The notes: generated by a model from the sequence alone, not told the origin. DNA of 64,000 nt from Haloplanus sp. HW8-1 (GCF_023703795.1 NZ_CP098518.1:2790001-2854000); one strand, 5' to 3'; positions 19,401-26,298 are shown, counted from the first letter of the stretch. Program-made: numbers and translations.

Positions 19401-20057
19401 ATGGACGCCCCCCTCGTGATGTCCTCGCGGATCGACCCCACCGAGATCGACGACGAGGCCCACAACATGGACGTGGTCCGGCAGTATCCCCTCGAATTCT
19501 ACGAGGCGACCCGGGAGATGGCCGACCCCGAGACGGTGGACGTCGAGATCGCCGAGGCGTCTCTGGAGACGGCCGACGAGTACCACGGTTTCGACCACAC
19601 CCACGACACCTCGAACATCGCGCTGGGACCGGACCTCTCGGCGTACAAGACGCTGGGGTCGATGATGGAGAAGATGGACGCCCAGTTGAACCTGGCCCGG
19701 AAACTGCGGGCGGTCGACGAGACGGACGTTGCCGAACGCGTCATCGAGTACCACTTTCTGCCGGACCTGATCGGGAACCTCCGGGCGTTCTCCCGGCAGG
19801 AGACGCGGTGTCTGGACTGTGGGGAGTCCTACCGACGGATGCCGCTCTCGGGCGACTGCCGGGAGTGTGGCGGGCGGGTCAACCTCACCGTCCACGAGGG
19901 ATCGGTGAACAAGTACATGGACACCGCCATCACGGTGGCCGAGGAGTTCGACTGTCGGCCGTACACGAAACAACGGTTGGAGGTGCTCGAAAAGAGTCTG
20001 GAGAGCGTCTTCCAGAACGACCGGAACAAGCCGTCACGGTTGGACGACTTCATGTGA
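13407..20057 (+). CDS. polC: DNA polymerase D large subunit DP2 with two inteins
   Basis: A 2216-residue precursor; removing two inteins (510 and 518 residues) leaves about 1188 residues, normal for haloarchaeal DP2, the catalytic subunit of the archaeal replicative polymerase PolD. The start GTG 13407 overlaps the upstream stop by 4 nt and gives YFERMERRLDEAFDRAERAK, the family N-terminus. Visible parts are DMADRVENILGIEGVA, an acidic low-complexity insert near residues 275-312, a zinc region with CPDCG repeats near 690-750, the catalytic CDGDEDCVMLLMDGLLNFS split from its N-side by intein 1, SMDAPLVMSSRIDP after intein 2, a second zinc finger (CLDCGESYRR), and a C-terminal SRLDDFM resembling a PCNA-interacting peptide. 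Confidence 0.96.
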   Translation: MTPDDERYFERMERRLDEAFDRAERAKSRGVDPRPEVEIPIARDMADRVENILGIEGVAARVRELDGQMSREEAALALVTDFVEGTVGDYDTDAGKIEGAVRTAVALLTEGVVAAPIEGIDRVEVLDNDDGSRFVNVYYAGPIRSAGGTAQALSVLVADYARSLLGIDEFKARDDEIERYAEEVGLYDTETGLQYTPKDKETKFIAEHMPIMLDGEATGDEEVSGFRDLERVDTNAARGGMCLVLAEGIALKAPKIQRYTRDLDEVAWPWLQDLIDGTVGNDEGSDDGEGAEDDADGDADTDAADDADGAAGPPRVDSSEKYLRDLIAGRPVFGHPSESGGFRLRYGRARNHGFATAGVHPATMHLVDDFLATGTQIKTERPGKAAGVVPVDTIEGPTVRLANGEVRRIDDPAEALEIRNGVEEILDLGEYLVNYGEFVENNHPLAPAAYTFEWWIQEFEESGADVQALRDDPRVDLAEPSAEEALAWATEYDCPLHPAYTYLWHDVSVDAVETLAAAVASGETRTVESDGGRGIVRSADDGRGDVLVIERTEGLRRTLETLLVEHVATDAGIRIPDWRPLVRSLGLTADLDRTWTSGDLSTAAREYDDGDNAIRAVGEVAPFAVRERAPTRIGNRMGRPEKSERRDLSPAVHTLSPIGEAGGSQRDVGAAAGARTDEGKGVVSVQVGRRGCPDCGTDTHRTQCPDCGAHTDPVYECDSCDRRIEPDESGRVHCERCDRDVTSVERRDVDVGERYREALETVGEREAAFDILKGVKGLTSANKTPEPMEKGVLRAKHDVSAFKDGTVRYDMTDLPVTAVRPEELDVTAEDFRELGYEEDVDGDPLRFDDQLVELKVQDIVLSDGAAQHLLQTADFVDDLLTELYDLPAFYEVEERSELVGELVFGMAPHTSAAVVGRVVGFTSAAVGYAHPYFHAAKRRNCFHPETKVWYRDEDGAWHHQRIDRLVEERLTNPETDDFGTLVQELDGDVHVPSIDDDGVQVLKPVEAVSKHRAPDHLVEIETRSGREVTVTPDHEVQVFDGGEIESKRASKIVDDDQLIKPTHLDTVAPADEPHRIDLLAELLRRDIIDADSLTIRGIAKDELYDLFTKSLSDRWEGTFYPLKSTAEYLGLSKKALSNYVYRESIPVQLFDRLFESTDALLSAVPDNVKLGVKRDRTQMNRFVELNERVATLLGYYAAEGFARTQETSKGTIHQTTICGTESEAREFYMETLRSEFGVEPYRENEAKVTVSGRLPRAFFDTILDAGVYAETKRVPQPLFDSPNRIVAAYLRGYFSGDGSIDSTGTTVSAWTVSSELKEDLVALLTRFGIEARIRHVEPTLLQDQFPEHYGAEDMSMSKPAYVVHLAGERSLRFSKQVGFHLSRKAETLRQNVDERNNKEGYARCFDGGNDEFLLDPVESTNIGTGKVDSVYCLTVADTHSLITNDLSNKQCDGDEDCVMLLMDGLLNFSREFLPDQRGGSVAADSRLVAVSPEGEVRFLTVESFWDELDAGVVRDGKFRKKPCVDEGWQTYVFDDDHRASLAPIEKAIRYPADEDETLLRVETQFGRSLDITADHSLFRYDDGIEEVAGEDLEEGDLVLAPRQLDVDPVETTVDVAEVVDDPYVFIDDHVEDLLRTVWESTDHGSDAHDEFMRGLSYRLAKRKIGYERFEHILGAGGFEGVPADVTVGRSGSETGIAPEIDIDEEFAWLLGLFVAEGTLSSTYPAIHNSDEGIVERARSRAESALGHEPSIRWSNRTYEIRFPAVFEDVLHELGFVDAESYDSSEKVIPEPILRAPREIVIAFIRGFIAGDGSDSTDDNVTTVGFHTTSEDVKDGIVFLLHRLGLVANVSVKTERDGNRQDIYTVTVSGGASDNPLHRVLDGDEPYRSKSLVVSIPDALMALRGMEIEGIKRTIPKYLKRRENVSLEKLREIVTELDSRDLPEIAEARLDELRPLVDGDLSYLRVQRVEEVDYEGDLYDLQVGGEPIFTANWLYAHNSMDAPLVMSSRIDPTEIDDEAHNMDVVRQYPLEFYEATREMADPETVDVEIAEASLETADEYHGFDHTHDTSNIALGPDLSAYKTLGSMMEKMDAQLNLARKLRAVDETDVAERVIEYHFLPDLIGNLRAFSRQETRCLDCGESYRRMPLSGDCRECGGRVNLTVHEGSVNKYMDTAITVAEEFDCRPYTKQRLEVLEKSLESVFQNDRNKPSRLDDFM
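16227..17756 (+). other. Intein 1 in PolC (LAGLIDADG homing endonuclease)
   Basis: 510 residues between extein HAAKRRN and CDGDED. The first residue is Cys (CFHPETKVWYR), block B is VTVTPDHEVQVF, and the C-terminal part is VYCLTVADTHSLITND ending in Gln (SNKQ) before extein Cys+1. Two LAGLIDADG helices are visible, LLGYYAAEGF (about intein residue 252) and YLRGYFSGDGSID (about 350), with a DNA-binding-like segment (YLGLSKKALSNYVYRE) before them. From about 16555 to 17755 the DNA is clearly more AT-rich than the flanking gene, pointing to recent acquisition. Terminal Gln is known from the Pyrococcus abyssi PolII intein. Confidence 0.93.
17844..19397 (+). other. Intein 2 in PolC (LAGLIDADG homing endonuclease)
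   Basis: 518 residues between extein LPDQRGG and SMDAPLV. It begins with Ser (SVAADSRLVAVSPEG), has block B as LDITADHSLFRYDD, and ends with the canonical His-Asn (WLYAHN) before extein Ser+1. Two endonuclease motifs are seen, WLLGLFVAEGT (about intein residue 229) and FIRGFIAGDGSDS (about 325). Its base composition is close to that of the host gene, unlike intein 1, which suggests longer residence. Confidence 0.93.
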
Positions 20058-20397
20058 CGGGCGGGGCGGCGTCTCCGATACTGTCCGACACCCCCCGCGT
20101 CAGAACGACTCCCCGAATTCAGGACGTTCGTTTCATATAGACGCACGAAAACCGGACATTCAATCACAGTTTTCGCATCGTAATAGCACATTACCGTCCC
20201 GTCGAGGGTTCGGGAAGCCACGGTAAGGTGCTACTAACTATATCATAGAGTCTGAATGATTGGAACGAGTAGATGAACAGGGACAGTATCGATACGGCGT
20301 TGTGTCGGGATCGGCCCGGCGGGGGGGAGTGCGGACGACCGGGTCCCGAACGTGTCACCAGCGTCGGGACGGGCGAAGGACTGCGGTGCGTGTTAGG
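20058..20397. other. Intergenic region after polC
   Basis: A 340-nt gap without a convincing gene. It holds AT-rich stretches at about 20130-20180 and 20228-20262 (including CTAACTATATCATAG), which may be promoter or terminator sequence. The glycosyltransferase frame is open back to 20260, but codon use and lack of family similarity argue that the coding start is 20398. Confidence 0.4.
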
Positions 20398-22164
20398 ATG
20401 AGCGTACAGACCGTAATCAGGGATGGGGTGAGCGTCGAGAAGGACATCCAATCGGCGGACGACGGTTCGTCTACCGTCAGGGAACTGGACGTCACGATGA
20501 CGGTGTCGTCCGACCACGACTTCCCGGTCGACGTGTCCATCGTCGACAGGCTCCCGTCCGACCTTGGTCCGTCCAACGTAGCGCTCCCCCCGGGAACGGA
20601 CCGGGAGGACCGCTGGACGCTAGATACGGAGGCTGTGACCTGCCGAACGGTCGTGCCGCCGGACGACGACGTGGAGGTGAGCTACCACCTGCACACGGAC
20701 GCTCTCGACGAGGCGGCACTGGTCGGGGCGACGGTGATCAGGGACGTCCGGCCGCTCGACCCGGCGGCGACCGTAGAGTCCGACGATCATCGCCGGACGA
20801 ACGGCGAGGCGGCCACGCCGGGGGCGAGGACCGGCGGCCCCCGGGCCGACGGCGTCGGGGTCGTCCCCGACACCGCCACGACCGACGGCCGGAACGGCGA
20901 CGTCGATACGCTGGCCGCAGCGGCGGACGACTGCGGGATCGAGTCGGTCGAGCGGTTCGAAACGAGCGAGCGGGTGGCCACGGAGAGCGGGTTCCTCGTT
21001 CCTCGGCAGAGTTCGTCCGATCCGATCGTCTCCTTCGTCATGCCGACGATGAACGAGGAGGAGGGCATCGAAGAGTGTATCGAACGGGCGAAATCGGCCC
21101 TGGAGATGCTCGGACTGACCGGCGAGATCATCGTGAGTGACAGTTCCGAGGACCGCACCCCTGATCTCGCCGCCGAGATGGGCGCCCACGTCGTCACGCC
21201 GGACGGCGCGGGATACGGCTACGCGTACCGCTACGCGTTCGATCGGGCACGCGGCAAGTACATCGTCATCGGGGACGCGGACACGACATACGACTTCGAA
21301 GAACTGCCGACCCTGTTCAAGCGCCTGCAGGCGACGGACGCGGACATGGTGATGGGGAGTCGACTGGAGGGCGAAATCAAGCCCGGTGCGATGCCCAACC
21401 TCCATCAGTACGTCGGGAACCCGCTCCTGACGGCGTTCCTCAACGTGTTCTACGAGGCGGGGGTGAGCGACGCCCACAGCGGCTTCCGGGTGATCGAGCG
21501 CGACGCGCTGGACCGGCTCGACCTCCGGTCGGACGGCATGGAGTTCGCCAGCGAGATGATCATGCAGGCGGCCGAGCGGGACCTCAACATCGAGGAAGTT
21601 CCCATCGTCTATCACGAGCGGGAAGGCGAAGCGACCCTCGACAGTTTCCGCGACGGCTGGCGGCACGTCCGCTTCATGCTGTTGAACGCCCCCGGATACC
21701 TGTTCACCGGCCCGGCCATCGGCCTCGGCATCGTCGGCGTCGCAATGATGGTGCTGTCGGTCATGAACCGGCCGGTCGGCGGCGTGTTCTTCGGCCAGCA
21801 CACGATGATCGCCGGCAGCCTCGCCGTCATCCTCGGCTACCAGATCGGGAGTCTCGGCCTGTTCAGCGCCGTCGCCGCGGAGCCGATCCGGTCGCCCCGC
21901 GACCCGGTGACGGAGTTCGTACTGGGCCGGTTCCGACTGGAGCACGGAACGACGATCGGACTGGGACTGTTCACCGTCGGCGCCCTCTACACGACCTATC
22001 TCGTCGTCCAGTGGGTCCAGAGTGGCTACACCGCCCTCCCGATCGTCCCGGTGAACCTGCTGGCGTTCACAGCACTCGTCCTCGGGGCCCAGACGGTGTT
22101 CCATTCCTTCTTTCTCAGTCTCCTCGGCGGGCGTTCGACGGACGCGGACGAATCGGAGACGTAG
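20398..22164 (+). CDS. GT2 glycosyltransferase with extra N-terminal domain and membrane tail
   Basis: A 588-residue protein. Residues about 205-450 form a GT2 domain of the polyprenyl-phosphate sugar transferase type: FVMPTMNEEEGIEECIERA, EIIVSDSSEDRTPDLA, YIVIGDADTTYDF (the DxD-like metal motif) and DAHSGFRVIERDAL. The C-terminus has four likely membrane segments. Residues 1-125 are an unrelated beta-rich region (VTMTVSSDHDFPVDVSIVDR) followed by a disordered Gly/Ala/Asp linker, an unusual addition. It probably charges a dolichol-type lipid carrier for surface glycan synthesis. ATG 20398 is chosen. Confidence 0.82.
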   Translation: MSVQTVIRDGVSVEKDIQSADDGSSTVRELDVTMTVSSDHDFPVDVSIVDRLPSDLGPSNVALPPGTDREDRWTLDTEAVTCRTVVPPDDDVEVSYHLHTDALDEAALVGATVIRDVRPLDPAATVESDDHRRTNGEAATPGARTGGPRADGVGVVPDTATTDGRNGDVDTLAAAADDCGIESVERFETSERVATESGFLVPRQSSSDPIVSFVMPTMNEEEGIEECIERAKSALEMLGLTGEIIVSDSSEDRTPDLAAEMGAHVVTPDGAGYGYAYRYAFDRARGKYIVIGDADTTYDFEELPTLFKRLQATDADMVMGSRLEGEIKPGAMPNLHQYVGNPLLTAFLNVFYEAGVSDAHSGFRVIERDALDRLDLRSDGMEFASEMIMQAAERDLNIEEVPIVYHEREGEATLDSFRDGWRHVRFMLLNAPGYLFTGPAIGLGIVGVAMMVLSVMNRPVGGVFFGQHTMIAGSLAVILGYQIGSLGLFSAVAAEPIRSPRDPVTEFVLGRFRLEHGTTIGLGLFTVGALYTTYLVVQWVQSGYTALPIVPVNLLAFTALVLGAQTVFHSFFLSLLGGRSTDADESET

Positions 22165-22274
22165 CGGCGAGCGCCCGGTCGCGTCGCGACCGGTGCTCCG
22201 GAATCCGCGCCGGCGGCGTCGGCCGGGAGCGGTTCGGGGTCGAGACGGCCGGCCGACGCGTCACAGCGGTAGGA

Positions 22275-22332
22275 AGGCGGAAGCCCACGGCTTTAGCCGT
22301 GGGAGGAAGCCGACAGGGTTGGCTTGTAACCC
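22275..22332. mobile_element. Orphan IS200/IS605-type end hairpin
   Basis: CCCACGGC-TTTA-GCCGTGGG (22284-22303) is an 8-bp perfect stem with a 4-nt loop, preceded by GGCGGAAG and followed by AGGAAGCC. From memory this is the conserved subterminal hairpin found at the tnpB-side end of haloarchaeal IS200/IS605 elements, where it also forms the 3' end of the TnpB guide RNA. No tnpA or tnpB frame lies nearby. A second weaker stem (GGGTT/AACCC) lies at 22316-22332. Confidence 0.55.
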
Positions 22333-22377
22333 GGTAACAGACCAATAACTAATCACTATTCGGGCAATGACGGTCGT

Positions 22378-22506
22378 ATGAGTCGGTATCCACGAGAGGT
22401 GCGGGACTCACGCATCAAATGCATCCCGTGTAACGCGCCGGTCGCGAAGACCGTCGACGGGCGGTACGTCTGTGTCGAGTGTGGCGACTCGCCGATCGGT
22501 GGCTGA
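22378..22506 (+). CDS. Zinc-finger micro-protein (42 aa)
   Basis: A 42-residue frame MSRYPREVRDSRIKCIPCNA with a second knuckle CVECGD. The two CxxC pairs (C15/C18 and C32/C35) are 17 residues apart (C15-C32), the usual zinc-ribbon layout of haloarchaeal micro-proteins. An AATAACTAATC box about 27-35 nt upstream supports a leaderless transcript. The function is unknown; regulation is typical of the group but not shown here. Confidence 0.7.
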   Translation: MSRYPREVRDSRIKCIPCNAPVAKTVDGRYVCVECGDSPIGG

Positions 22507-22514
22507 CGACCGCC

Positions 22515-23117
22515 TCAGCGCTCGGTATCCACGGTCGAATCCGACGACCGACGGGTGAGGAGTCGCCGTGTCGTCCCGAGACCCGGGAACCCGTCCAGTC
22601 CCCAAACACCGAACACGACCGAGAAGAGCGCGAGCTGGACGCCGAACCCACTCGTCAGGAACTCCAGCGGGGAGACGGGCAGCAACCGAAGGTGAGCGAG
22701 CCACGAACCGAGGTGGCCCCCCAGACTGTCCGTGGAGTAGGTCGGCACCGGCAGCAGGGGCCAGAGGAGAAACGTCGCACGCTCGAACCGTCCCGCGACC
22801 AGCGGTCGCCACGCGTCGGCACACAGGTGAGAGAAGAGTCCGATCGAGAGTGCCCCGGTCAGCGCGGGCCGATCGTATCTGCGCGCGACCAGAACGGCGA
22901 GCAGACAGACCACGGCCACGGCAACCAGCGAGTGGCCGATGCCCCGGCCGTCGAAGACGCCGAACCACCAGTTGAGCGGCTTGTCGACGAGGTCGGGAAG
23001 CTGCGTGGCGACCGCCAGCACGAGCACCGGAACACCTGCCGGGGGGCGGCGGGTCCGCGCCCGCGTCAGGACGGTGTAGCCGAGGTAACCCACCGCTAGA
23101 TGTCCCCATGGCAACAT
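22515..23117 (-). CDS. DUF457/YdjM-like membrane-bound metal-dependent hydrolase
   Basis: A 200-residue membrane protein with the histidine/aspartate pattern of the DUF457 (YdjM/LexA-inducible) family: MLPWGHLAVGYLGY at the start, QLPDLVDKPLNWW, GIGHSLVAVAVVCL and GLFSHLCADAWRP. About four hydrophobic segments are visible. Members are annotated as inner-membrane metal-dependent hydrolases, but biochemical proof is scarce. ATG 23117 is the family-like start. Its 3' end lies 8 nt from the convergent zinc-finger gene. Confidence 0.8.
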   Translation of the reverse strand: MLPWGHLAVGYLGYTVLTRARTRRPPAGVPVLVLAVATQLPDLVDKPLNWWFGVFDGRGIGHSLVAVAVVCLLAVLVARRYDRPALTGALSIGLFSHLCADAWRPLVAGRFERATFLLWPLLPVPTYSTDSLGGHLGSWLAHLRLLPVSPLEFLTSGFGVQLALFSVVFGVWGLDGFPGLGTTRRLLTRRSSDSTVDTER

Positions 23118-23263
23118 ATGAGAGACGGTGACGGGGGAGCGTAGTAAGCGTCCCGGTCCGACCGGCCCCGGCGTCGGCGGAACGCGGCAGTCGGGCGGCG
23201 TCCGGACCCCGAACGGCCGCAGGATCACGTTTTACCTTCGACGGGCGACAATCCAGTGTGCGT

Positions 23264-23596
23264 ATGACGGATCCGGCAACGCTGTTCGAGTTCGTCGGCA
23301 TCGTCCTCCCGCTGAGTTTCGTGGGGTTCCGCATCCTCCTCGACGAACTCGAGGAGGCGAGCGGCGTCCCCGACGGGGCGGAGTCGAACAGGTACGTAAC
23401 CCACCTCGTCTGGATGGCCGTCGCGCTCGTGGCCGCCGGGTGGCTGGCGATTCTGGAGTTGCTCGTCGCTCCGACCTGGCTGCCGCTCGCGGAACTCGGG
23501 TACCTTTCGGCGGCGGCTGGCATCACCGTCCCGGTGTGGCTGTTGCTGACGCTCCGGAACGACCTCGACGTGACCGACGTCTCGGAACGTGCGTGA
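23264..23596 (+). CDS. Small membrane protein, three predicted helices
   Basis: A 110-residue protein with hydrophobic segments at about 8-26, 46-67 and 80-98, separated by an acidic loop (DELEEASGVPDGAES). I do not recognise the family. A CGTTTTACC box about 30 nt upstream fits a leaderless promoter. The ATG at 23264 is preferred over the GTG six nt upstream. Confidence 0.65.
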   Translation: MTDPATLFEFVGIVLPLSFVGFRILLDELEEASGVPDGAESNRYVTHLVWMAVALVAAGWLAILELLVAPTWLPLAELGYLSAAAGITVPVWLLLTLRNDLDVTDVSERA

Positions 23597-23709
23597 GCCG
23601 TCGCGTCGGAGCGCAACCGTCGTCACACCCCTCAACGAACGCGATATTTCGGCCGCTCGTCGGATTCACTAAAAGTATTATGATTATTGATTAACAAGAC
23701 AACGAGTGT
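23597..23709 (+). promoter_or_regulatory. AT-rich promoter of the 23710 peptide gene
   Basis: The stretch at 23669-23697 (ACTAAAAGTATTATGATTAT and following) is one of the most AT-rich in the window and ends 13 nt before the ATG. It implies a strong dedicated promoter for the small gene. Confidence 0.45.
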
Positions 23710-24102
23710 ATGTCACAAAGTGGCGACATGATTCCGGAGGAGATCAGTAGACTGATCAACATCGGCGAGCGGATGGCCGAGATCCGAAATATCGCGTCGG
23801 AGTCGACGATACTCGGCGGCGGGGGCACGGGTCGGACCGACGACCTCCCCGACCACTTCCCCGACAACCTCCCCGAGGAGTTCGCCAGGCGGCCGCTCGG
23901 CGAGTTTACCATCGGCGAGTTGGCGGAGGCGGAGGGTGCGAGCATCGAGGGAATTCCCGAGGACATCGTCGACAGGCCGCTGTCGGAGTTGACTCTCGAC
24001 GACGTCACACGCGCCGTCGACGAAGGCGGATTCGGGCTTGGGGGCGCCGGCCAGACCTTCGTCATCTGTGGCGGGAGCGGCTGTGCGGGCTACGACAACT
24101 GA
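23710..24102 (+). CDS. Candidate peptide precursor with Cys/Gly-rich C-terminus
   Basis: A 130-residue protein of unknown family. The layout is precursor-like: an amphipathic helical N-terminus (PEEISRLINIGERMAEIRNI), a GGGGTGR hinge, two imperfect repeats (LPEEFARRPLGEFTIGELAE and IPEDIVDRPLSELTLDDVTR), then a glycine-rich tail GGFGLGGAGQTF ending VICGGSGCAGYDN with the only two cysteines. It lacks a membrane segment or Sec/Tat signal. A strong private promoter precedes it, and a DUF6895-like helical protein follows 129 nt downstream. A ribosomally made, modified peptide is an inference; no known modifying enzyme is in the window. Confidence 0.6.
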   Translation: MSQSGDMIPEEISRLINIGERMAEIRNIASESTILGGGGTGRTDDLPDHFPDNLPEEFARRPLGEFTIGELAEAEGASIEGIPEDIVDRPLSELTLDDVTRAVDEGGFGLGGAGQTFVICGGSGCAGYDN

Positions 24103-24231
24103 GCGCGTCGACACCGGCGGCCGCACGCGTCGGGTGCTTCCCGGAGCCACGCGGGGGTCGAGCCGACTCCCGACCGACGATGCGACGTCCCGGATCGACG
24201 CGACGGCTCGGCCCCCGCCGCGACACACCAC

Positions 24232-25584
24232 ATGACGGGGTCCGAAACGTCCGACGACGACCTCGGTCCGATCGGTCGTGTGGGGCCGTCGAACGTCCCG
24301 GCCGAGCTCCGACGACTGGAACGAATCGCGGGCCGCTGGATCGACGACCGGGCCGACCTCTTCGACCCGCACGGCTGGGAACGACAGGACGAGTATCAGA
24401 CGCGGCTCAAGGCCTTCAGCGAACTGTCCATCTACCTCATGCTGGGCGATCAGCTTCCGGTCGAACCGTCGGCCGACCGGACGGACGGCCACGAACTCGT
24501 CGTCGAACGGGTCCACGACCGATCGTATCGAGAGGCGATCCGCCGGAATCCGGCGGAGATCCGAGTGTACGGCTATCCACCCATCTACGTCGACCTGGCC
24601 GGCGAACTCCGCGACCCAGCCGTCCGGGACGCGCTGGGTGACGTCCTCGGTGGGGACGCGGCCTGGGCACGGGAGCGCCAGCCGTACGCGCTGCTCGACG
24701 TCTGGCACATGGCGACCCTGTGTGGGATCGAACCGCCGTACGACCGGGACACCATCCTCCGGACGAGCAGCCTCGTCGGGGGTGTCCACCCGATCCGGGC
24801 CGAACTGGAGGACGTCTATCCGCTGACCCACGACATCATGTTCGCCCGCGGCTTCGGGCTGGAGGGGTTCGGCTTCGCGACGGACCCGCTCCCCTACGAC
24901 GTGCGGTGTGCCCACGTCGGGCTCGCGCTGCGATATCTGGCCGCCGAACTCTACGATCCACTACTCGAAGTGTTGTTGACGGGCGTGTTACAGCACCAGT
25001 TACCGCCGGATCTCGTCGGCGTCTGTCTGCAGCGGCTCGTCGAGGTCGCCGAATCACACGGCCACGTGCCCGACCACTCCGGGGACGACCCGCGACTCGA
25101 CACGATCAGCGACGCCAACACGGAGACGCTGGCCCACCTCGGGGACCGTGCCGTCGACTGGGGGAGCCAGTACCACGTCAACCTGGTCGCCGGCTTCTGT
25201 GCGCTCGGTGTCCGGGCGGAGTGGCCCGCGCTCCGAGAAGCGTTCGAGTGGCGGACGTGCACGTACGACCCGGAGACGCTGTTGGGACTTGGCGAGGCGC
25301 TCGACCACCTGGCGAAGTACGAACTGGAGTCGGGCGCCCGGCGCCTCCGGGACGTCGCGGGGACCGACGCCGCCGCGGCGTATCCGCAGGTCTTCGAGGC
25401 GGCGGTGACGTTCCTCCGGGAGCAGCGTCGGGCGGACGGCTCCTTCGGCTACTGGCCCGAGGAGCGACTGGTGCTCGGCCGTGCGGGCGTCGACGCCGAT
25501 CAGTTCGACCGGCAGTTCCTGGCGACGACGACCGAGGCCTGTGCGGACGCGCTCGATGCGATCGACGACGAGGTCGAGGACTAG
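24232..25584 (+). CDS. DUF6895-like alpha-helical protein
   Basis: A 450-residue helical protein. The segments VYPLTHDIMFARGFGLEGFG (about residue 195) and SQYHVNLVAGFCALGVRAEW (about residue 310) match, as I recall, the 'Y-x-LTH' and 'YH-x-x-LVAAF' signatures of DUF6895. Toward the C-terminus EQRRADGSFGYWPEER resembles the repeat turn of alpha/alpha-toroid enzymes (prenyltransferases, terpene cyclases, LanC). No catalytic residues can be assigned. Its partner is probably the upstream Cys/Gly-rich small protein. Its TAG stop overlaps that of the convergent gene. Confidence 0.6.
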   Translation: MTGSETSDDDLGPIGRVGPSNVPAELRRLERIAGRWIDDRADLFDPHGWERQDEYQTRLKAFSELSIYLMLGDQLPVEPSADRTDGHELVVERVHDRSYREAIRRNPAEIRVYGYPPIYVDLAGELRDPAVRDALGDVLGGDAAWARERQPYALLDVWHMATLCGIEPPYDRDTILRTSSLVGGVHPIRAELEDVYPLTHDIMFARGFGLEGFGFATDPLPYDVRCAHVGLALRYLAAELYDPLLEVLLTGVLQHQLPPDLVGVCLQRLVEVAESHGHVPDHSGDDPRLDTISDANTETLAHLGDRAVDWGSQYHVNLVAGFCALGVRAEWPALREAFEWRTCTYDPETLLGLGEALDHLAKYELESGARRLRDVAGTDAAAAYPQVFEAAVTFLREQRRADGSFGYWPEERLVLGRAGVDADQFDRQFLATTTEACADALDAIDDEVED

Positions 25585-25970
25585 TCTTGGTGGCGCCGAC
25601 CACGGACTGGGAGGCGTTCGTCCAGCTCTTCGGCGGGCCAATCGGCGACGTCGACGGTGGCGGAGTGCGTGAGTCGGAGGACGAGCGGCCCGTCGGAGAC
25701 GAGACAGTTCAGAGACATTTCCCAGTACCGATCGGCGGGCGTCGTTCCGTCGACGTGGGCACGATAATACGTCACCGACCCCTCTCGTCGCTCCCGGGAA
25801 TCGACCAGCCGGATCGGCGCCGTGCGGACGTCCACGTCGTTGGGGGAGTGAGCGACGGGGAACACGACGCGGTCGACTGTCGCCGGAGCTAGCCCCCCAC
25901 CGGCTTCGATCGTGGCGGCGGAGCCGTCCGTGCGGATCGCGCCGACGGACCACTCCTCGGGATTCGGCAT
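25581..25970 (-). CDS. Hypothetical protein (129 aa)
   Basis: An unrecognised soluble protein beginning MPNPEEWSVGAIRTDGSAAT. Its alternating polar/hydrophobic strands (VDRVVFPVAHS, VTYYRAHVDGTT, LVLRLTHSATVDVADW) suggest a small beta-rich fold. ATG 25970 is taken as the start; an upstream in-frame start at 25997 is possible. It is convergent with the DUF6895-like gene and shares stop-codon bases with it, so the two compete at their 3' ends. Confidence 0.55.
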   Translation of the reverse strand: MPNPEEWSVGAIRTDGSAATIEAGGGLAPATVDRVVFPVAHSPNDVDVRTAPIRLVDSRERREGSVTYYRAHVDGTTPADRYWEMSLNCLVSDGPLVLRLTHSATVDVADWPAEELDERLPVRGRRHQD

Positions 25971-26172
25971 ACGAGTCACCTCCGGGCGTCGGGGCACGAC
26001 GACCGGCGGGGGCAGATCACGGTCGTCGCCCCGCGAACCGTCGCCTCAGCGAAGTGAGGGGAGCGTCCCACACCTCGCGGACTCGACACTGACGGGACGG
26101 AGGATTGACAGATCCGGGCGGTCGGTCGACCCGAAGCGACGGGCGACGGCCGCTCGCGTGGAGCGAGGAACG

Positions 26173-26298
26173 TCACTGGTTGATCGACAGACAGCGCTTG
26201 CAGAGCGAACCGATCCACGGCTCGTCTCGAAGCACCTCGGTGATCTCCTCACACTCCGGACAGTATTTCGTGTCGCCGAGCCCCACCATATGTTTCAT
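26173..26298 (-). CDS. Zinc-finger micro-protein (41 aa)
   Basis: A 41-residue frame MKHMVGLGDTKYCPECEEIT with a second knuckle CKRCLS close to the C-terminus; the two CxxC pairs sit about 20 residues apart. The AT-rich stretch at 26299-26335 (TTCTAAACAC and neighbours) would be its promoter. The start could also be the internal ATG three codons later. The function is unknown, as for most haloarchaeal zinc-finger micro-proteins. Confidence 0.65.
   Translation of the reverse strand: MKHMVGLGDTKYCPECEEITEVLRDEPWIGSLCKRCLSINQ

Noticed and set aside
20620-22104. 494-codon antisense frame opposite the GT2 gene
   Set aside because: It is a shadow of a clear GT2 coding frame, with no recognisable domain.
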